DNA from: JAABVY01 sp964627935
GTDB lineage: Bacteria > Zixibacteria > MSB-5A5 > JAABVY01
NCBI GenBank assembly: GCA_964627935.1
Contig: CAZVLB010000006.1
Coordinates: forward strand, 62,001 to 126,000
Reading direction: 5' to 3'
Length of the DNA: 64,000 nt
Part shown: positions 35,005 through 42,909 of the stretch, in pieces
How positions within the stretch are numbered: the first letter of the stretch is position 1
How the letters are laid out: each line of letters starts with the position of its first letter
Position numbers and translations under genes: made by a program
The notes under the pieces: generated by a model
Told to the model about the DNA's origin: nothing
The model's database searches: none
Seen by the model: only the letters and a program-made list of their open reading frames with translations

Positions 35005-37569
35005 TTGAATAATTTAGCAGAACGTGTTAAAAAAAATCTGCTCCCACGCATAATCAAGCCCGGAAGATATATCGGCAATGAGTTGGGAGCGGTAAATCAT
35101 CCAAAAGAGGGCCGTGTATCAATAGCACTGGCATTCCCGGACCTGTATGATCTGGGTATGTCCAATCTCGGCCTGTCGATTCTTTATCACCTGATAAACA
35201 AATCACCCCGTGGCCGTGCGGAACGTGTCTTTGCTGTTTCCGATGACACGGCGCAGGTGATGCGTGAGCAGTCAATTCCGCTCTTTTCGCTGGAATCGAT
35301 CACGCCTATCAAGGATTTCGACATGCTCGGATTCAATTCCGCCACCGAGCTCAATTATACAAATATTCTTTATATGCTGGATCTGGCCGGAATTCCGCTC
35401 GAGGCCAAGAACCGTGGCGAGGATGATCCGATTGTTGCTATCGGCGGTGGATGTGCCTTTAACCCGGAGCCATTGGCCGATTTCGCCGACTACTTTTTCC
35501 TGGGCGATGCCGAGGAGGCAATCGATGAAATCATTGACTGCCTATATGACAACAGAGAATTATCCCGTCAGCAGAAGCTTTTCCAATTGAGTAAAATCGA
35601 GGGAGTTTATGTGCCCTCCTATTATCGTGCCCGTTACACGATCGATGGTAAATTCGATGGCATTGAAAAACTGCGCGACGATGCCCCATCCGCAATTAAA
35701 GCACGGGTCGTAAGCGAACTGAAAAACAGCTATTATCCCAGCCTGCCGGTGGTGCCTTTTATTGAAACAGTACATGATCGCCTGCCGGTCGAGATTATGC
35801 GCGGATGTGGTCATGGCTGCCGCTTCTGCCAGGCCTCGGTGATTTATAAGCCGGGCCGCATGCGTAAGGTCGATGATATCGTCAATGAAACGGTCCGCAG
35901 CGTGCAGAAAACCGGATATGATAATGTCACACTGCTTTCGCTCTCATCAGGTGATTACAAGGATATAGAGACACTGGTCAAAAAGCTGGTAGAACGGCTG
36001 AAAGACAAGCATGTGACCATCTCGCTGCCGTCATTGCGCATTTCGACCATGTCATTGGAGCTGGCCGAACTGTTGACCACAAATCAGAAAAGCGGGCTGA
36101 CATTCGCCCCCGAGGCAGGCACAGAGCGTCTTCGCAAAGTTATCAATAAGCCGCTTAATGAAGAAACACTGCGTGAAGTATTGAGTCAGGCATTCAAGAA
36201 GGGCTGGCAGACAATAAAACTCTACTTCATGATCGGCCTTCCGACTGAAACCGAGGATGACCTGAGGGGCATCGCTGATCTTGTGCTTGACCTCTGCCGC
36301 ATTTCGGACAGGTTCAGGGGCAAACGCAATTTCAATATCACCATCTCGACATTTTCGCCCAAGCCGCATACGCCGTGGCAATGGGAACGTCAGATAAGTA
36401 TAGACGAAATCGAGAAAAAAAAGGAATTCCTAAAACAGGCAATTCGCCGCCGCAATGTCCGTCTCAAATTCCACAGTCCCGAGACATCCTGGCTGGAGGG
36501 CGTCCTGGGCCGAGGCGACCGTTTAATCGGAAAGGTCATCAAACGAGCCTATGATCTGGGGTGCCATATGGATGGCTGGAGCGAATCATTCGATTTCGAG
36601 TCATGGCAAAAGGCATTTGACGAGGAAGGCATCGACCCGGCCAAATACCTGGGTGAACGATCAACCAGCCGTCCCCTGCCCTGGGAGCATATGCAAAAGG
36701 GCCGTTCCAGAGAAACACTCCTGAAAGAGCTGGCCAAATCCCGCGGCCTGACCGAGCTGGTAACCTCGCTGGATAAAGAAGACGTGGGTGAAATAAAGGA
36801 ACGGCCGAAGAAAAAGGATCAGCCCAAAAGGCAGATGTCATTCGGCAGGAATCCCAAAACGATGAAATCATCTCCGGCGGTGACAGTCCCGCAAAGCAGG
36901 TTGCGTATCAGATGGGGCCGTTACAATGACGCCCGCTTCCTGTCACATCTGGATAATATGCGCGCCCTGGTCAGGACATTTTTCCGCGCCAATCTGCCAA
37001 TAACATTCAGCCAGGGCTACAATCCCAAGCCAAAATTGAGCTACGGGCCTCCCCTTTCGCTGGGTTATACTTCGGATGCCGAGTATATCGATATTCAGCT
37101 CGAAAATCCGGTCGAACAGTATATGATCGACAATCTCAACCGGCAGTTTCCACCAGATTTCAAGCTGATCGGCACCAGCGCGATGATCGGTAAAGGATCA
37201 TCATTATCCTCACAGCTTAATATGGCTGTCTATGAGGTCGACCTGCCAATAGATATCGTGCGGATTGAGGAAATGACTGATAAAATATTGAAGGCAACAG
37301 AGTTCAAATTCATGCGCGAATCCAAGTCCGGTCCGAACGAGATTGAAGCCAGAGACTCCATACTGGGGCTCGAATGTTCAGCCACCGAAAATGGATCTCA
37401 CCTGGTAATGAAAACCGCTATGGCCGATTTGGGCTTCATCAAACCGAACGAGATCCTTCGTCACGGGTATCATCTTGAAGAGAACGAGGTCATGGCCCTG
37501 ACAATTCATCGCATGGCTCAGTATCGTATCGAAAACGACAAACTGATCGATCCATTTGATATCAGGTAG
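35005..37569 (+). CDS. Radical SAM protein fused to DUF2344 (TIGR03960/TIGR03936 type)
   Basis: 854 residues from TTG 35005, the first possible start after an in-frame stop at 34996; no ribosome site is visible. The N-terminal part (LLPRIIKPGRYIGNELGAV, FPDLYDLGMSNLGLSILYHL) is the TIGR03960 pattern. The radical SAM cluster motif is IMRGCGHGCRFCQA near residue 270, which binds the 4Fe-4S cluster and S-adenosylmethionine. The C-terminal 230 residues form a DUF2344 domain (RIRWGRYNDARFLSHLDNMR, SQGYNPKPKLSYGPPLSLGY). The two domains are often found fused or adjacent near ribosomal L21/L27 or RNase G genes, hinting at RNA or ribosome modification, but the reaction is not established. Confidence 0.9.
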   Translation: MNNLAERVKKNLLPRIIKPGRYIGNELGAVNHPKEGRVSIALAFPDLYDLGMSNLGLSILYHLINKSPRGRAERVFAVSDDTAQVMREQSIPLFSLESITPIKDFDMLGFNSATELNYTNILYMLDLAGIPLEAKNRGEDDPIVAIGGGCAFNPEPLADFADYFFLGDAEEAIDEIIDCLYDNRELSRQQKLFQLSKIEGVYVPSYYRARYTIDGKFDGIEKLRDDAPSAIKARVVSELKNSYYPSLPVVPFIETVHDRLPVEIMRGCGHGCRFCQASVIYKPGRMRKVDDIVNETVRSVQKTGYDNVTLLSLSSGDYKDIETLVKKLVERLKDKHVTISLPSLRISTMSLELAELLTTNQKSGLTFAPEAGTERLRKVINKPLNEETLREVLSQAFKKGWQTIKLYFMIGLPTETEDDLRGIADLVLDLCRISDRFRGKRNFNITISTFSPKPHTPWQWERQISIDEIEKKKEFLKQAIRRRNVRLKFHSPETSWLEGVLGRGDRLIGKVIKRAYDLGCHMDGWSESFDFESWQKAFDEEGIDPAKYLGERSTSRPLPWEHMQKGRSRETLLKELAKSRGLTELVTSLDKEDVGEIKERPKKKDQPKRQMSFGRNPKTMKSSPAVTVPQSRLRIRWGRYNDARFLSHLDNMRALVRTFFRANLPITFSQGYNPKPKLSYGPPLSLGYTSDAEYIDIQLENPVEQYMIDNLNRQFPPDFKLIGTSAMIGKGSSLSSQLNMAVYEVDLPIDIVRIEEMTDKILKATEFKFMRESKSGPNEIEARDSILGLECSATENGSHLVMKTAMADLGFIKPNEILRHGYHLEENEVMALTIHRMAQYRIENDKLIDPFDIR

Positions 37570-37597
37570 ATACTTTGCATTCTCGAGATAAATATTG

Positions 37598-37626
37598 TTG
37601 AATTTATCAATGTTCGAGACTATAAT
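37598..37626 (+). promoter_or_regulatory. Promoter of the PASTA protein-rpe pair
   Basis: TTGAAT (37598-37603), 17-base spacer, TATAAT (37621-37626): 5 of 6 and 6 of 6. A TTCGAGA (37613-37619) in the spacer mirrors TCTCGA at 37581-37586, a possible operator. Confidence 0.7.
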
Positions 37627-37652
37627 TCAATTTTGCAACGACGAAGTAATTT

Positions 37653-38432
37653 ATGGCATCCAACGATAAAATAACATTGCCGAACCTGAGGCCGCTTCTG
37701 GGGCCGCTCAAAAAGATCGCCATCTGGGGAGGACTGATCCTGGCTCTGCTGATAGTCATCTTTTTGATCATGGATAATATCGTGATGCCCATGTATACCC
37801 GTCACGGCACGGAATATCCCCTGCCGAACATGCTGGGAAAATCATTCGATGAGGCCTCAAATCTGGCCGACCGCTATGAATTCGAGATAGTTGTGCAGGG
37901 CAAACAACCCTCGCCGACTATACCGGAGGGCACAATACTCTCGCAGGTGCCGGCCGGAGGTACGCAGATTAAGGAAAACCGCAAGGTCAAGGTATTGATT
38001 TCAGCCGGCGAAGAGATGATCCAGGTGCCTGATCTTTCGCGTCTTTCGATACGCAATGCCGAATTGAAGCTGCCCGAATTCGGCCTGAAAGTACAGAATT
38101 ATTACTGGACCGAATCGGACACATTGGCCCGCGATGTCGTGGCATATACTATACCTCCATCCGGATCACTTGTACCCAAGGCTTCGGGGATAGACTTATA
38201 TATCAATCGCGGCAGACAGACCGAGGAGGGCTATGTGCCCAAATTACTGGGCAAACCGCTGGAACAGGCGGTTACAATGCTGGACACCCTGGGGTTCCCG
38301 GAACCAAGGGTTGAGTATGTTACCAACCCGCTGCTTCTGCCCTCGATTGTTACATATCAACATCCCCCGGCGGGAACCAAGATGAAAATAGATTCAACGC
38401 AGTTAGTACTTGTAGTTCCGGTAGGTGATTGA
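37653..38432 (+). CDS. Membrane-anchored PASTA-domain protein
   Basis: 259 residues. A short cytoplasmic N-terminus, one membrane helix (IAIWGGLILALLIVIFLIMD, residues about 22-45), then three extracytoplasmic PASTA domains: first from YPLPNMLGKSFDEASNLADR, second from MIQVPDLSRLSIRNAELKLP, third from GYVPKLLGKPLEQAVTMLDT. PASTA domains bind muropeptides or the D-Ala-D-Ala region and usually hang on kinases or penicillin-binding proteins. Here there is no kinase domain. The stop overlaps the rpe start (TGATG), so both are translated together. It may be a cell-wall sensor or scaffold. Confidence 0.88.
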   Translation: MASNDKITLPNLRPLLGPLKKIAIWGGLILALLIVIFLIMDNIVMPMYTRHGTEYPLPNMLGKSFDEASNLADRYEFEIVVQGKQPSPTIPEGTILSQVPAGGTQIKENRKVKVLISAGEEMIQVPDLSRLSIRNAELKLPEFGLKVQNYYWTESDTLARDVVAYTIPPSGSLVPKASGIDLYINRGRQTEEGYVPKLLGKPLEQAVTMLDTLGFPEPRVEYVTNPLLLPSIVTYQHPPAGTKMKIDSTQLVLVVPVGD

Positions 38433-39091
38433 TGATCAAGCTGGCGCCATCACTCCTGGGAGCCGATTTCGGCCATCTCAGGGAGGAAATTGAAAAAACA
38501 AATAAATCCGGCTGCGACTGGATTCATCTGGATATAATGGATGGGCATTTCGTGCCCAATATCAGCTTCGGGCCGGCGATCATAAAATACGTCGATCAGC
38601 ATTCGGACCTTTTTCTGGACAGTCACCTGATGATTTCCAATCCTGAGAAATATCTTGAAGTCTATGCCGAGGCCGGGAGCGACTTAATTGTCATTCATTA
38701 TGAAATCGAGGCCGAAAAACGGCCCCTGCTTGAGAAAATCCGCGATCTGGGCAAACTGGCGGGGATCAGCATCAACCCGAATACATCGTTTGAGTCGGTA
38801 CAGGACCTGATTCCTGAATGCGACCTGATCCTGATCATGACAGTTCACCCCGGGTTTGCCGGCCAGAAATTCATGCGCCAGGTTGTGCCGAAAATAAGGC
38901 AGACCCGCGAATTCATTGACAGCCAGGGGCTTGAGGTCATGATCCAGGTAGACGGTGGTATCGGGCTGAAAACGGCCCCGGAGGTTATAGACGCGGGGGC
39001 GGATGTGCTCGTGGCCGGATCAGCATTTTACAAGTCCGATGATTATGACGAATTTACGCGAAAAATCAAGTCATTCGCGGACAAAAGCTAA
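38432..39091 (+). CDS. rpe: Ribulose-phosphate 3-epimerase
   Basis: 219 residues from ATG 38432. A TIM-barrel enzyme that interconverts ribulose-5-phosphate and xylulose-5-phosphate. Metal and phosphate sites are visible in WIHLDIMDGHFVPNISFGP, FLDSHLMISNPEKYL, LIMTVHPGFAGQKFM, and IQVDGGIGLKTAPEVIDAGA. It is coupled to the upstream PASTA gene by a TGATG overlap. Confidence 0.96.
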   Translation: MIKLAPSLLGADFGHLREEIEKTNKSGCDWIHLDIMDGHFVPNISFGPAIIKYVDQHSDLFLDSHLMISNPEKYLEVYAEAGSDLIVIHYEIEAEKRPLLEKIRDLGKLAGISINPNTSFESVQDLIPECDLILIMTVHPGFAGQKFMRQVVPKIRQTREFIDSQGLEVMIQVDGGIGLKTAPEVIDAGADVLVAGSAFYKSDDYDEFTRKIKSFADKS

Positions 39092-39123
39092 ATCAACACC
39101 ATTTTTATCGCAATAAAAATCAC

Positions 39124-39160
39124 TTGCCATACAAGAAATATTTAATATATTTCTTGTTTA
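39124..39160 (+). promoter_or_regulatory. Candidate ffh promoter overlapping an AT-rich hairpin
   Basis: TTGCCA (39124-39129), 16-base spacer, TATATT (39146-39151). The same bases form an 11-bp inverted repeat, ACAAGAAATAT (39131-39141) with ATATTTCTTGT (39147-39157), followed by TTATCTTTT. The hairpin may be a weak rpe terminator or an operator; the promoter would give a leader of about 20 bases without a ribosome site. Confidence 0.45.
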
Positions 39161-39178
39161 TCTTTTGGGTAATAATCT

Positions 39179-40495
39179 ATGTTTGGTGAATTATCTGACA
39201 AATTAGAAGGCGTATTTAAGAAGCTCCGCGGCCATGGCAAACTGAGCGAGAAAAACGTCAGGGACGCCATGAAAGAAGTCCGCATGGCTCTGCTTGAAGC
39301 CGATGTCAATTTCAAGGTTGTCAAGCAGTTCGTGAAGGACGTGACCGAGAAATCGCTGGGCCAGGAAGTGCTTCAGTCGATTTCGCCCGGCCAGCAGATC
39401 GTCAAGTTCGTACATGATGAACTGGTAGATACGCTGGGCGGCGAGGCCGAGAAAATTAAACTTGCCAGTACGCCACCAACAGTCATTGTGCTGGTGGGCC
39501 TGCAGGGTTCCGGTAAAACCACCATGTGTGGCAAGCTGGCGCTCTATTTTCGCAAGAAAAATAAGTCGCCGCTCCTGGTTGCCGCAGATATATATCGTCC
39601 GGCAGCCGTGGATCAGCTGAAAACGCTGGGCAGGAACATTGATGTACCCGTCTTTCATATTGATAAAAAGCCGCCCGAGATAAGCAAAAAGGCATATGAT
39701 CATGCTACTGGAAATAATCATGATATCGTGATCATAGATACAGCCGGACGGCTGCATATCGATGATACCTTGATGAAGGAGCTGGAGGAAATCAAGAAAG
39801 GCGTCCGGCCGCATGAGATCCTGCTGATCGCCGATGCCATGACCGGGCAGGATGCGGTCAACATCGCCCAGGAATTCAATAAGCGCCTGGATATAAGCGG
39901 TGTGCTCCTGACCAAGATGGATGGCGATGCGCGCGGCGGTGCGGCGTTGTCGATCAAGAAGGTCACCGGCAAACCGATCAAGATGATCGGTGTGGGTGAA
40001 AAGCCGGAGGATCTGGAGGTTTTTCATCCGGATCGTCTGGCCTCACGAATCCTGGGTATGGGCGATGTTGTCTCGCTGGTGGAGAAGGCGCAGGAAAACA
40101 TTGACGCCAAAGAGGCCGCCCGTCTGGAGGAAAAACTTCGCAAACAGGCCTTTACGCTGGATGATTTTTATAATCAGTTGCAGCAGATCAAGAAGATGGG
40201 CCCGCTTGAGTCGGTCATCTCCATGCTTCCGGGCATGGGTAATGCCATGAAGGGGCTCAAGGTCGATGACAATGCGATGGGCAAGGTCGAGGCGATAATC
40301 CAGTCCATGACCAAAGAGGAACGAGAAAAGCCTCATATTATAGATGGTTCCAGGCGGCGACGAATCGCTGTCGGTTCCGGTAACTCGGTTATGGATGTCA
40401 ACCGGCTTTTAAAACAATTTAATATGATGCAGAAAATGATAAAGAAAATTTCACGTGGGCAGATGAAGGATTTTGCCAAAGGTTTGTTTAACTGA
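39179..40495 (+). CDS. ffh: Signal recognition particle protein Ffh
   Basis: 438 residues. SRP54-type GTPase that brings ribosomes making membrane proteins to FtsY. N domain (FGELSDKLEGVFKKLRGHGK), G domain with P-loop GLQGSGKTT, DTAGRLHID and TKMDGDARGGAALS, then the methionine-rich M domain (IKKMGPLESVISMLPGMGNA; SGNSVMDVNRLLKQFNMMQK) that binds 4.5S RNA and signal peptides. No ribosome site precedes ATG 39179. It starts the ffh-rpsP-khpA-rimM-trmD-rplS run, a classical order. Confidence 0.97.
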   Translation: MFGELSDKLEGVFKKLRGHGKLSEKNVRDAMKEVRMALLEADVNFKVVKQFVKDVTEKSLGQEVLQSISPGQQIVKFVHDELVDTLGGEAEKIKLASTPPTVIVLVGLQGSGKTTMCGKLALYFRKKNKSPLLVAADIYRPAAVDQLKTLGRNIDVPVFHIDKKPPEISKKAYDHATGNNHDIVIIDTAGRLHIDDTLMKELEEIKKGVRPHEILLIADAMTGQDAVNIAQEFNKRLDISGVLLTKMDGDARGGAALSIKKVTGKPIKMIGVGEKPEDLEVFHPDRLASRILGMGDVVSLVEKAQENIDAKEAARLEEKLRKQAFTLDDFYNQLQQIKKMGPLESVISMLPGMGNAMKGLKVDDNAMGKVEAIIQSMTKEEREKPHIIDGSRRRRIAVGSGNSVMDVNRLLKQFNMMQKMIKKISRGQMKDFAKGLFN

Positions 40496-40513
40496 TTTAA
40501 GGAGGTTTGATTC

Positions 40514-40930
40514 TTGGCTGTACGAATACGACTAAGGCGAATGGGCGCGAAAAAGAAACCTTTCTTCAGGTTTGTGGCCGCTGACAGCAGATCCCCCAGG
40601 GATGGCCGTTTTATCGACATATTGGGTTATTATAACCCGGTCGAGAAACCTGCCAAGGTGGTCATTCATGAGGACAAGGTACTCAAGTGGCTGCAGAATG
40701 GTGCGAAGATGACCGAGACCGTGGAATCGCTGTTCCGGCAGATAAATATTCTTGAGAAATGGGAGAAGATCAAAGCCGGTGAATCCGGTGATGATATCAC
40801 GATTAAGGATACAATAACCGAACGAAAGAAAAAGACCAAGCGTGCCAAGAAGGCCGCTGCCGCACCCGAAGAAGAAGCTGCACCTGCTGAGGAAGCTGCG
40901 CCTGCTGAAGAGGAGAAGACTGAAGGATAA
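40514..40930 (+). CDS. rpsP: 30S ribosomal protein S16
   Basis: 138 residues from a TTG start with AAGGAGG eight bases upstream. The first 80 residues are ordinary S16 (AVRIRLRRMGAKKKPFFRFV, DILGYYNPVEKPAKVVIHE). The remaining 55 form a basic linker (RKKKTKRAKKAAAA) and then repeats of Ala-Pro-Glu-rich units (EEEAAPAEEAAPAEEEK). Such a tail is not part of the core ribosomal fold; related acidic tails occur on S16 of some other lineages. Confidence 0.95.
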   Translation: MAVRIRLRRMGAKKKPFFRFVAADSRSPRDGRFIDILGYYNPVEKPAKVVIHEDKVLKWLQNGAKMTETVESLFRQINILEKWEKIKAGESGDDITIKDTITERKKKTKRAKKAAAAPEEEAAPAEEAAPAEEEKTEG

Positions 40931-40974
40931 TCCGAAGAGAGCTAGACTGGTGACCCTATTCAAAGGAGTGTAAA

Positions 40975-41205
40975 GTGAAAGAGTTCATCGAAACTATTGT
41001 TCAGCATCTGGTCGATCAGCCTGACCTGGTCCGTCTTACTGAAGTTCAGGGCGCAAAAACGACAGTCTACGAATTACGAGTTGGTCCCGGCGATCTTGGA
41101 AAAGTAATCGGGAAAAAGGGTCAAACCGCAAAGTCAATTAGAACCCTGATTGCCGCCATAAGCGCCAAGAAGGGCAAGCGCGCAGTGCTTGAAATACTGG
41201 AATAA
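40975..41205 (+). CDS. khpA: KH-domain RNA-binding protein KhpA
   Basis: 76 residues from GTG 40975 with AAAGGAG six bases upstream. A single KH domain with the GKVIGKKGQTAKSIRTLI loop. KhpA, with KhpB/EloR, binds small RNAs and affects cell division in Gram-positive bacteria. Its place between rpsP and rimM is conserved over many phyla. It ends three bases before the rimM start. Confidence 0.93.
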   Translation: MKEFIETIVQHLVDQPDLVRLTEVQGAKTTVYELRVGPGDLGKVIGKKGQTAKSIRTLIAAISAKKGKRAVLEILE

Positions 41206-41208
41206 GTT

Positions 41209-41724
41209 GTGTCTGATGATAAAATCGCGGTTGCCTATATAAATAAATGCTGGGGGGTCAAGGGCGAGGTGATTGCTGAACCTCTCACCGAATTCCCCCA
41301 GCGATTTAAAAAGCTCCGCAAGGTATATGTGCAAACGGCCCGCGAAGAAATTCCTCTCACTGTCCAGTGGCAGAAAATTCACGGCAACAGAATTGTAATT
41401 AAATTCGAGGGTTTCGATGACAGAGATGAGGTCAACCGTCTCAGGAATTCATATATACTGATTGATAAGGAACAGGTCCATAACCTGCCCGATGGCAATT
41501 ATTATCATTTTGACCTGGTCGGATTGCAGGTTTATCATAACGGCGACTTTTTAGGTGAAATAGATGAGGTCTGGGAATATCCAGCCAGTGATATTTTCGT
41601 GATTCGCTCCGAAAAAGGCAGGCTCCTGATCCCGGCCATCAAAAGCGTAATAAAAAATATAAGTCTGGACGAAAAAAGAATGGAGGTAGAGCTTCTTCCC
41701 GGAATGGAATTCGAGGCCGAATGA
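41209..41724 (+). CDS. rimM: Ribosome maturation factor RimM
   Basis: 171 residues from GTG 41209. RimM helps assemble the head of the 30S subunit around S19. N-terminal beta-barrel (IAVAYINKCWGVKGEVIAEP) and C-terminal PRC barrel (LPDGNYYHFDLVGLQVYHNG; LIPAIKSVIKNISLDEKRME) are both clear. Its stop overlaps the trmD start (ATGA). Confidence 0.95.
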   Translation: MSDDKIAVAYINKCWGVKGEVIAEPLTEFPQRFKKLRKVYVQTAREEIPLTVQWQKIHGNRIVIKFEGFDDRDEVNRLRNSYILIDKEQVHNLPDGNYYHFDLVGLQVYHNGDFLGEIDEVWEYPASDIFVIRSEKGRLLIPAIKSVIKNISLDEKRMEVELLPGMEFEAE

Positions 41725-42464
41725 AGATCGAGATTCTGACAATTTTCCCGGAAATATTCGACAGCCCCGTAAAATCGAGCCTGATGGGCAAAGCGATTGA
41801 GGCTGGGATTCTTGAGATTCGGACCGCGGATATTCGTGAATTTGCTACAGATAAGCATAAAACCGTCGATGACACTCCATTTGGCGGCGGTCCGGGTATG
41901 GTCATGAAGGTTGAGCCGATCGATCGGGCGTTATCGGATGTACTTGAAAGACATAAAGATACAAATCCGAGAATATTTTTAACATCGGCCTCCGGAAAAA
42001 AATTTAACCAAAATATGGCCAGGGAGTTGTCAAGGGAAGAAACTTTGATTATAATTTGCGGTCGCTATAAGGGAGTCGATGAACGGCTCCTGAGCCTGTA
42101 TGATATCGAGGAGGTCTCGATTGGGGACTATGTCCTGTCCGGCGGCGAAAGCGCGGCGCTGGTAATCAGTGAAGCGGTTGCCAGGCTTCTGCCGGGTTAT
42201 ATGGGCAAAATCGAAGCGGCCGAGGAGGATTCCTTCTCGTGGGGTATACTGGGATTTCCGGTATACACTCATCCCCAGGAATATAAGGGTCTCAAAGTTC
42301 CGGAGATCCTGGTGTCGGGTCATCATGCCCGCATCAATAAATTCAGAAGAACCGAAGCGTTGCGGAAAACGCTGGAAAGACGGCCGGAGCTTTTAAAAGA
42401 AGATATTTTGACCGATGAAGATAAAAAGATTTTAGAGCAACTAAATAAAGAGAAAAAAAACTGA
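41721..42464 (+). CDS. trmD: tRNA (guanine-37-N1)-methyltransferase
   Basis: 247 residues. TrmD methylates G37 next to the anticodon and prevents frameshifting. Deep trefoil-knot residues are visible: KIEILTIFPEIFDSPVKSSL, DDTPFGGGPGMVMKVEPI, IICGRYKGVDERL, and IGDYVLSGGESAALVI. Its ATG overlaps the rimM stop. Confidence 0.97.
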   Translation: MKIEILTIFPEIFDSPVKSSLMGKAIEAGILEIRTADIREFATDKHKTVDDTPFGGGPGMVMKVEPIDRALSDVLERHKDTNPRIFLTSASGKKFNQNMARELSREETLIIICGRYKGVDERLLSLYDIEEVSIGDYVLSGGESAALVISEAVARLLPGYMGKIEAAEEDSFSWGILGFPVYTHPQEYKGLKVPEILVSGHHARINKFRRTEALRKTLERRPELLKEDILTDEDKKILEQLNKEKKN

Positions 42465-42487
42465 AATAGAATGGTGGAGGTCGCGTT

Positions 42488-42850
42488 ATGGACTTGATCT
42501 CGAAACTCGAAAACGAATATAAGAAACCTGAGGTTACCAAATTTTCCCCGGGCGACACGGTAAAGGTACACGTGAAGATCTCCGAAGGGGGCAAGGAGCG
42601 AATCCAGATTTTCCAGGGCACGGTTATAAAAAAACGCGGCTCGGGTCTGGGCCAGACATTTACTGTCCGCAAAGTTTCCTCGGGCGTGTCTGTTGAAAGA
42701 ATTTTCCCGCTGCATTCACCCAATGTGGCCCAGATCGAACGGGTCAGGATGGGTAAGGTCAGGCGTGCAAAACTCTATTACCTGCGCAACCTGTCCGGTA
42801 AGCAGTCTCGAATTGTCGAGAAAAAAGAGGAACGTGGGAAGGCCAGGTAG
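42488..42850 (+). CDS. rplS: 50S ribosomal protein L19
   Basis: 120 residues. L19 lies at the 30S-50S interface. FSPGDTVKVHVKISEGGKER, IFQGTVIKKRGSGLGQTFTV and VERIFPLHSPNVAQIERVRM are typical. GGAGG lies upstream of the ATG. It ends the ffh-rplS run and is followed by a terminator. Confidence 0.97.
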   Translation: MDLISKLENEYKKPEVTKFSPGDTVKVHVKISEGGKERIQIFQGTVIKKRGSGLGQTFTVRKVSSGVSVERIFPLHSPNVAQIERVRMGKVRRAKLYYLRNLSGKQSRIVEKKEERGKAR

Positions 42851-42879
42851 ATTCTAATCTTATTGAGTTTAATGAAAAG

Positions 42880-42909
42880 CCGGATGTTCGAAATCATCCG
42901 GTTTTTTTT
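42880..42909 (+). terminator. Rho-independent terminator of rplS
   Basis: Stem CCGGATG (42880-42886) with CATCCGG (42895-42901), 8-base loop TTCGAAAT, then eight T. The last T bases overlap the stop codon of the convergent phosphatase gene. Read from the minus strand the stem is followed by CTTTTC, so it may weakly end that operon too. Confidence 0.85.

Noticed and set aside
39101..39120. ATTTTTAT/ATAAAAAT inverted repeat as a terminator of rpe
   Set aside because: Pure AT stem without a following T-run; too weak to call.
39203..40027. 274-codon minus-strand open frame
   Set aside because: It lies wholly inside ffh, whose motifs are unmistakable.
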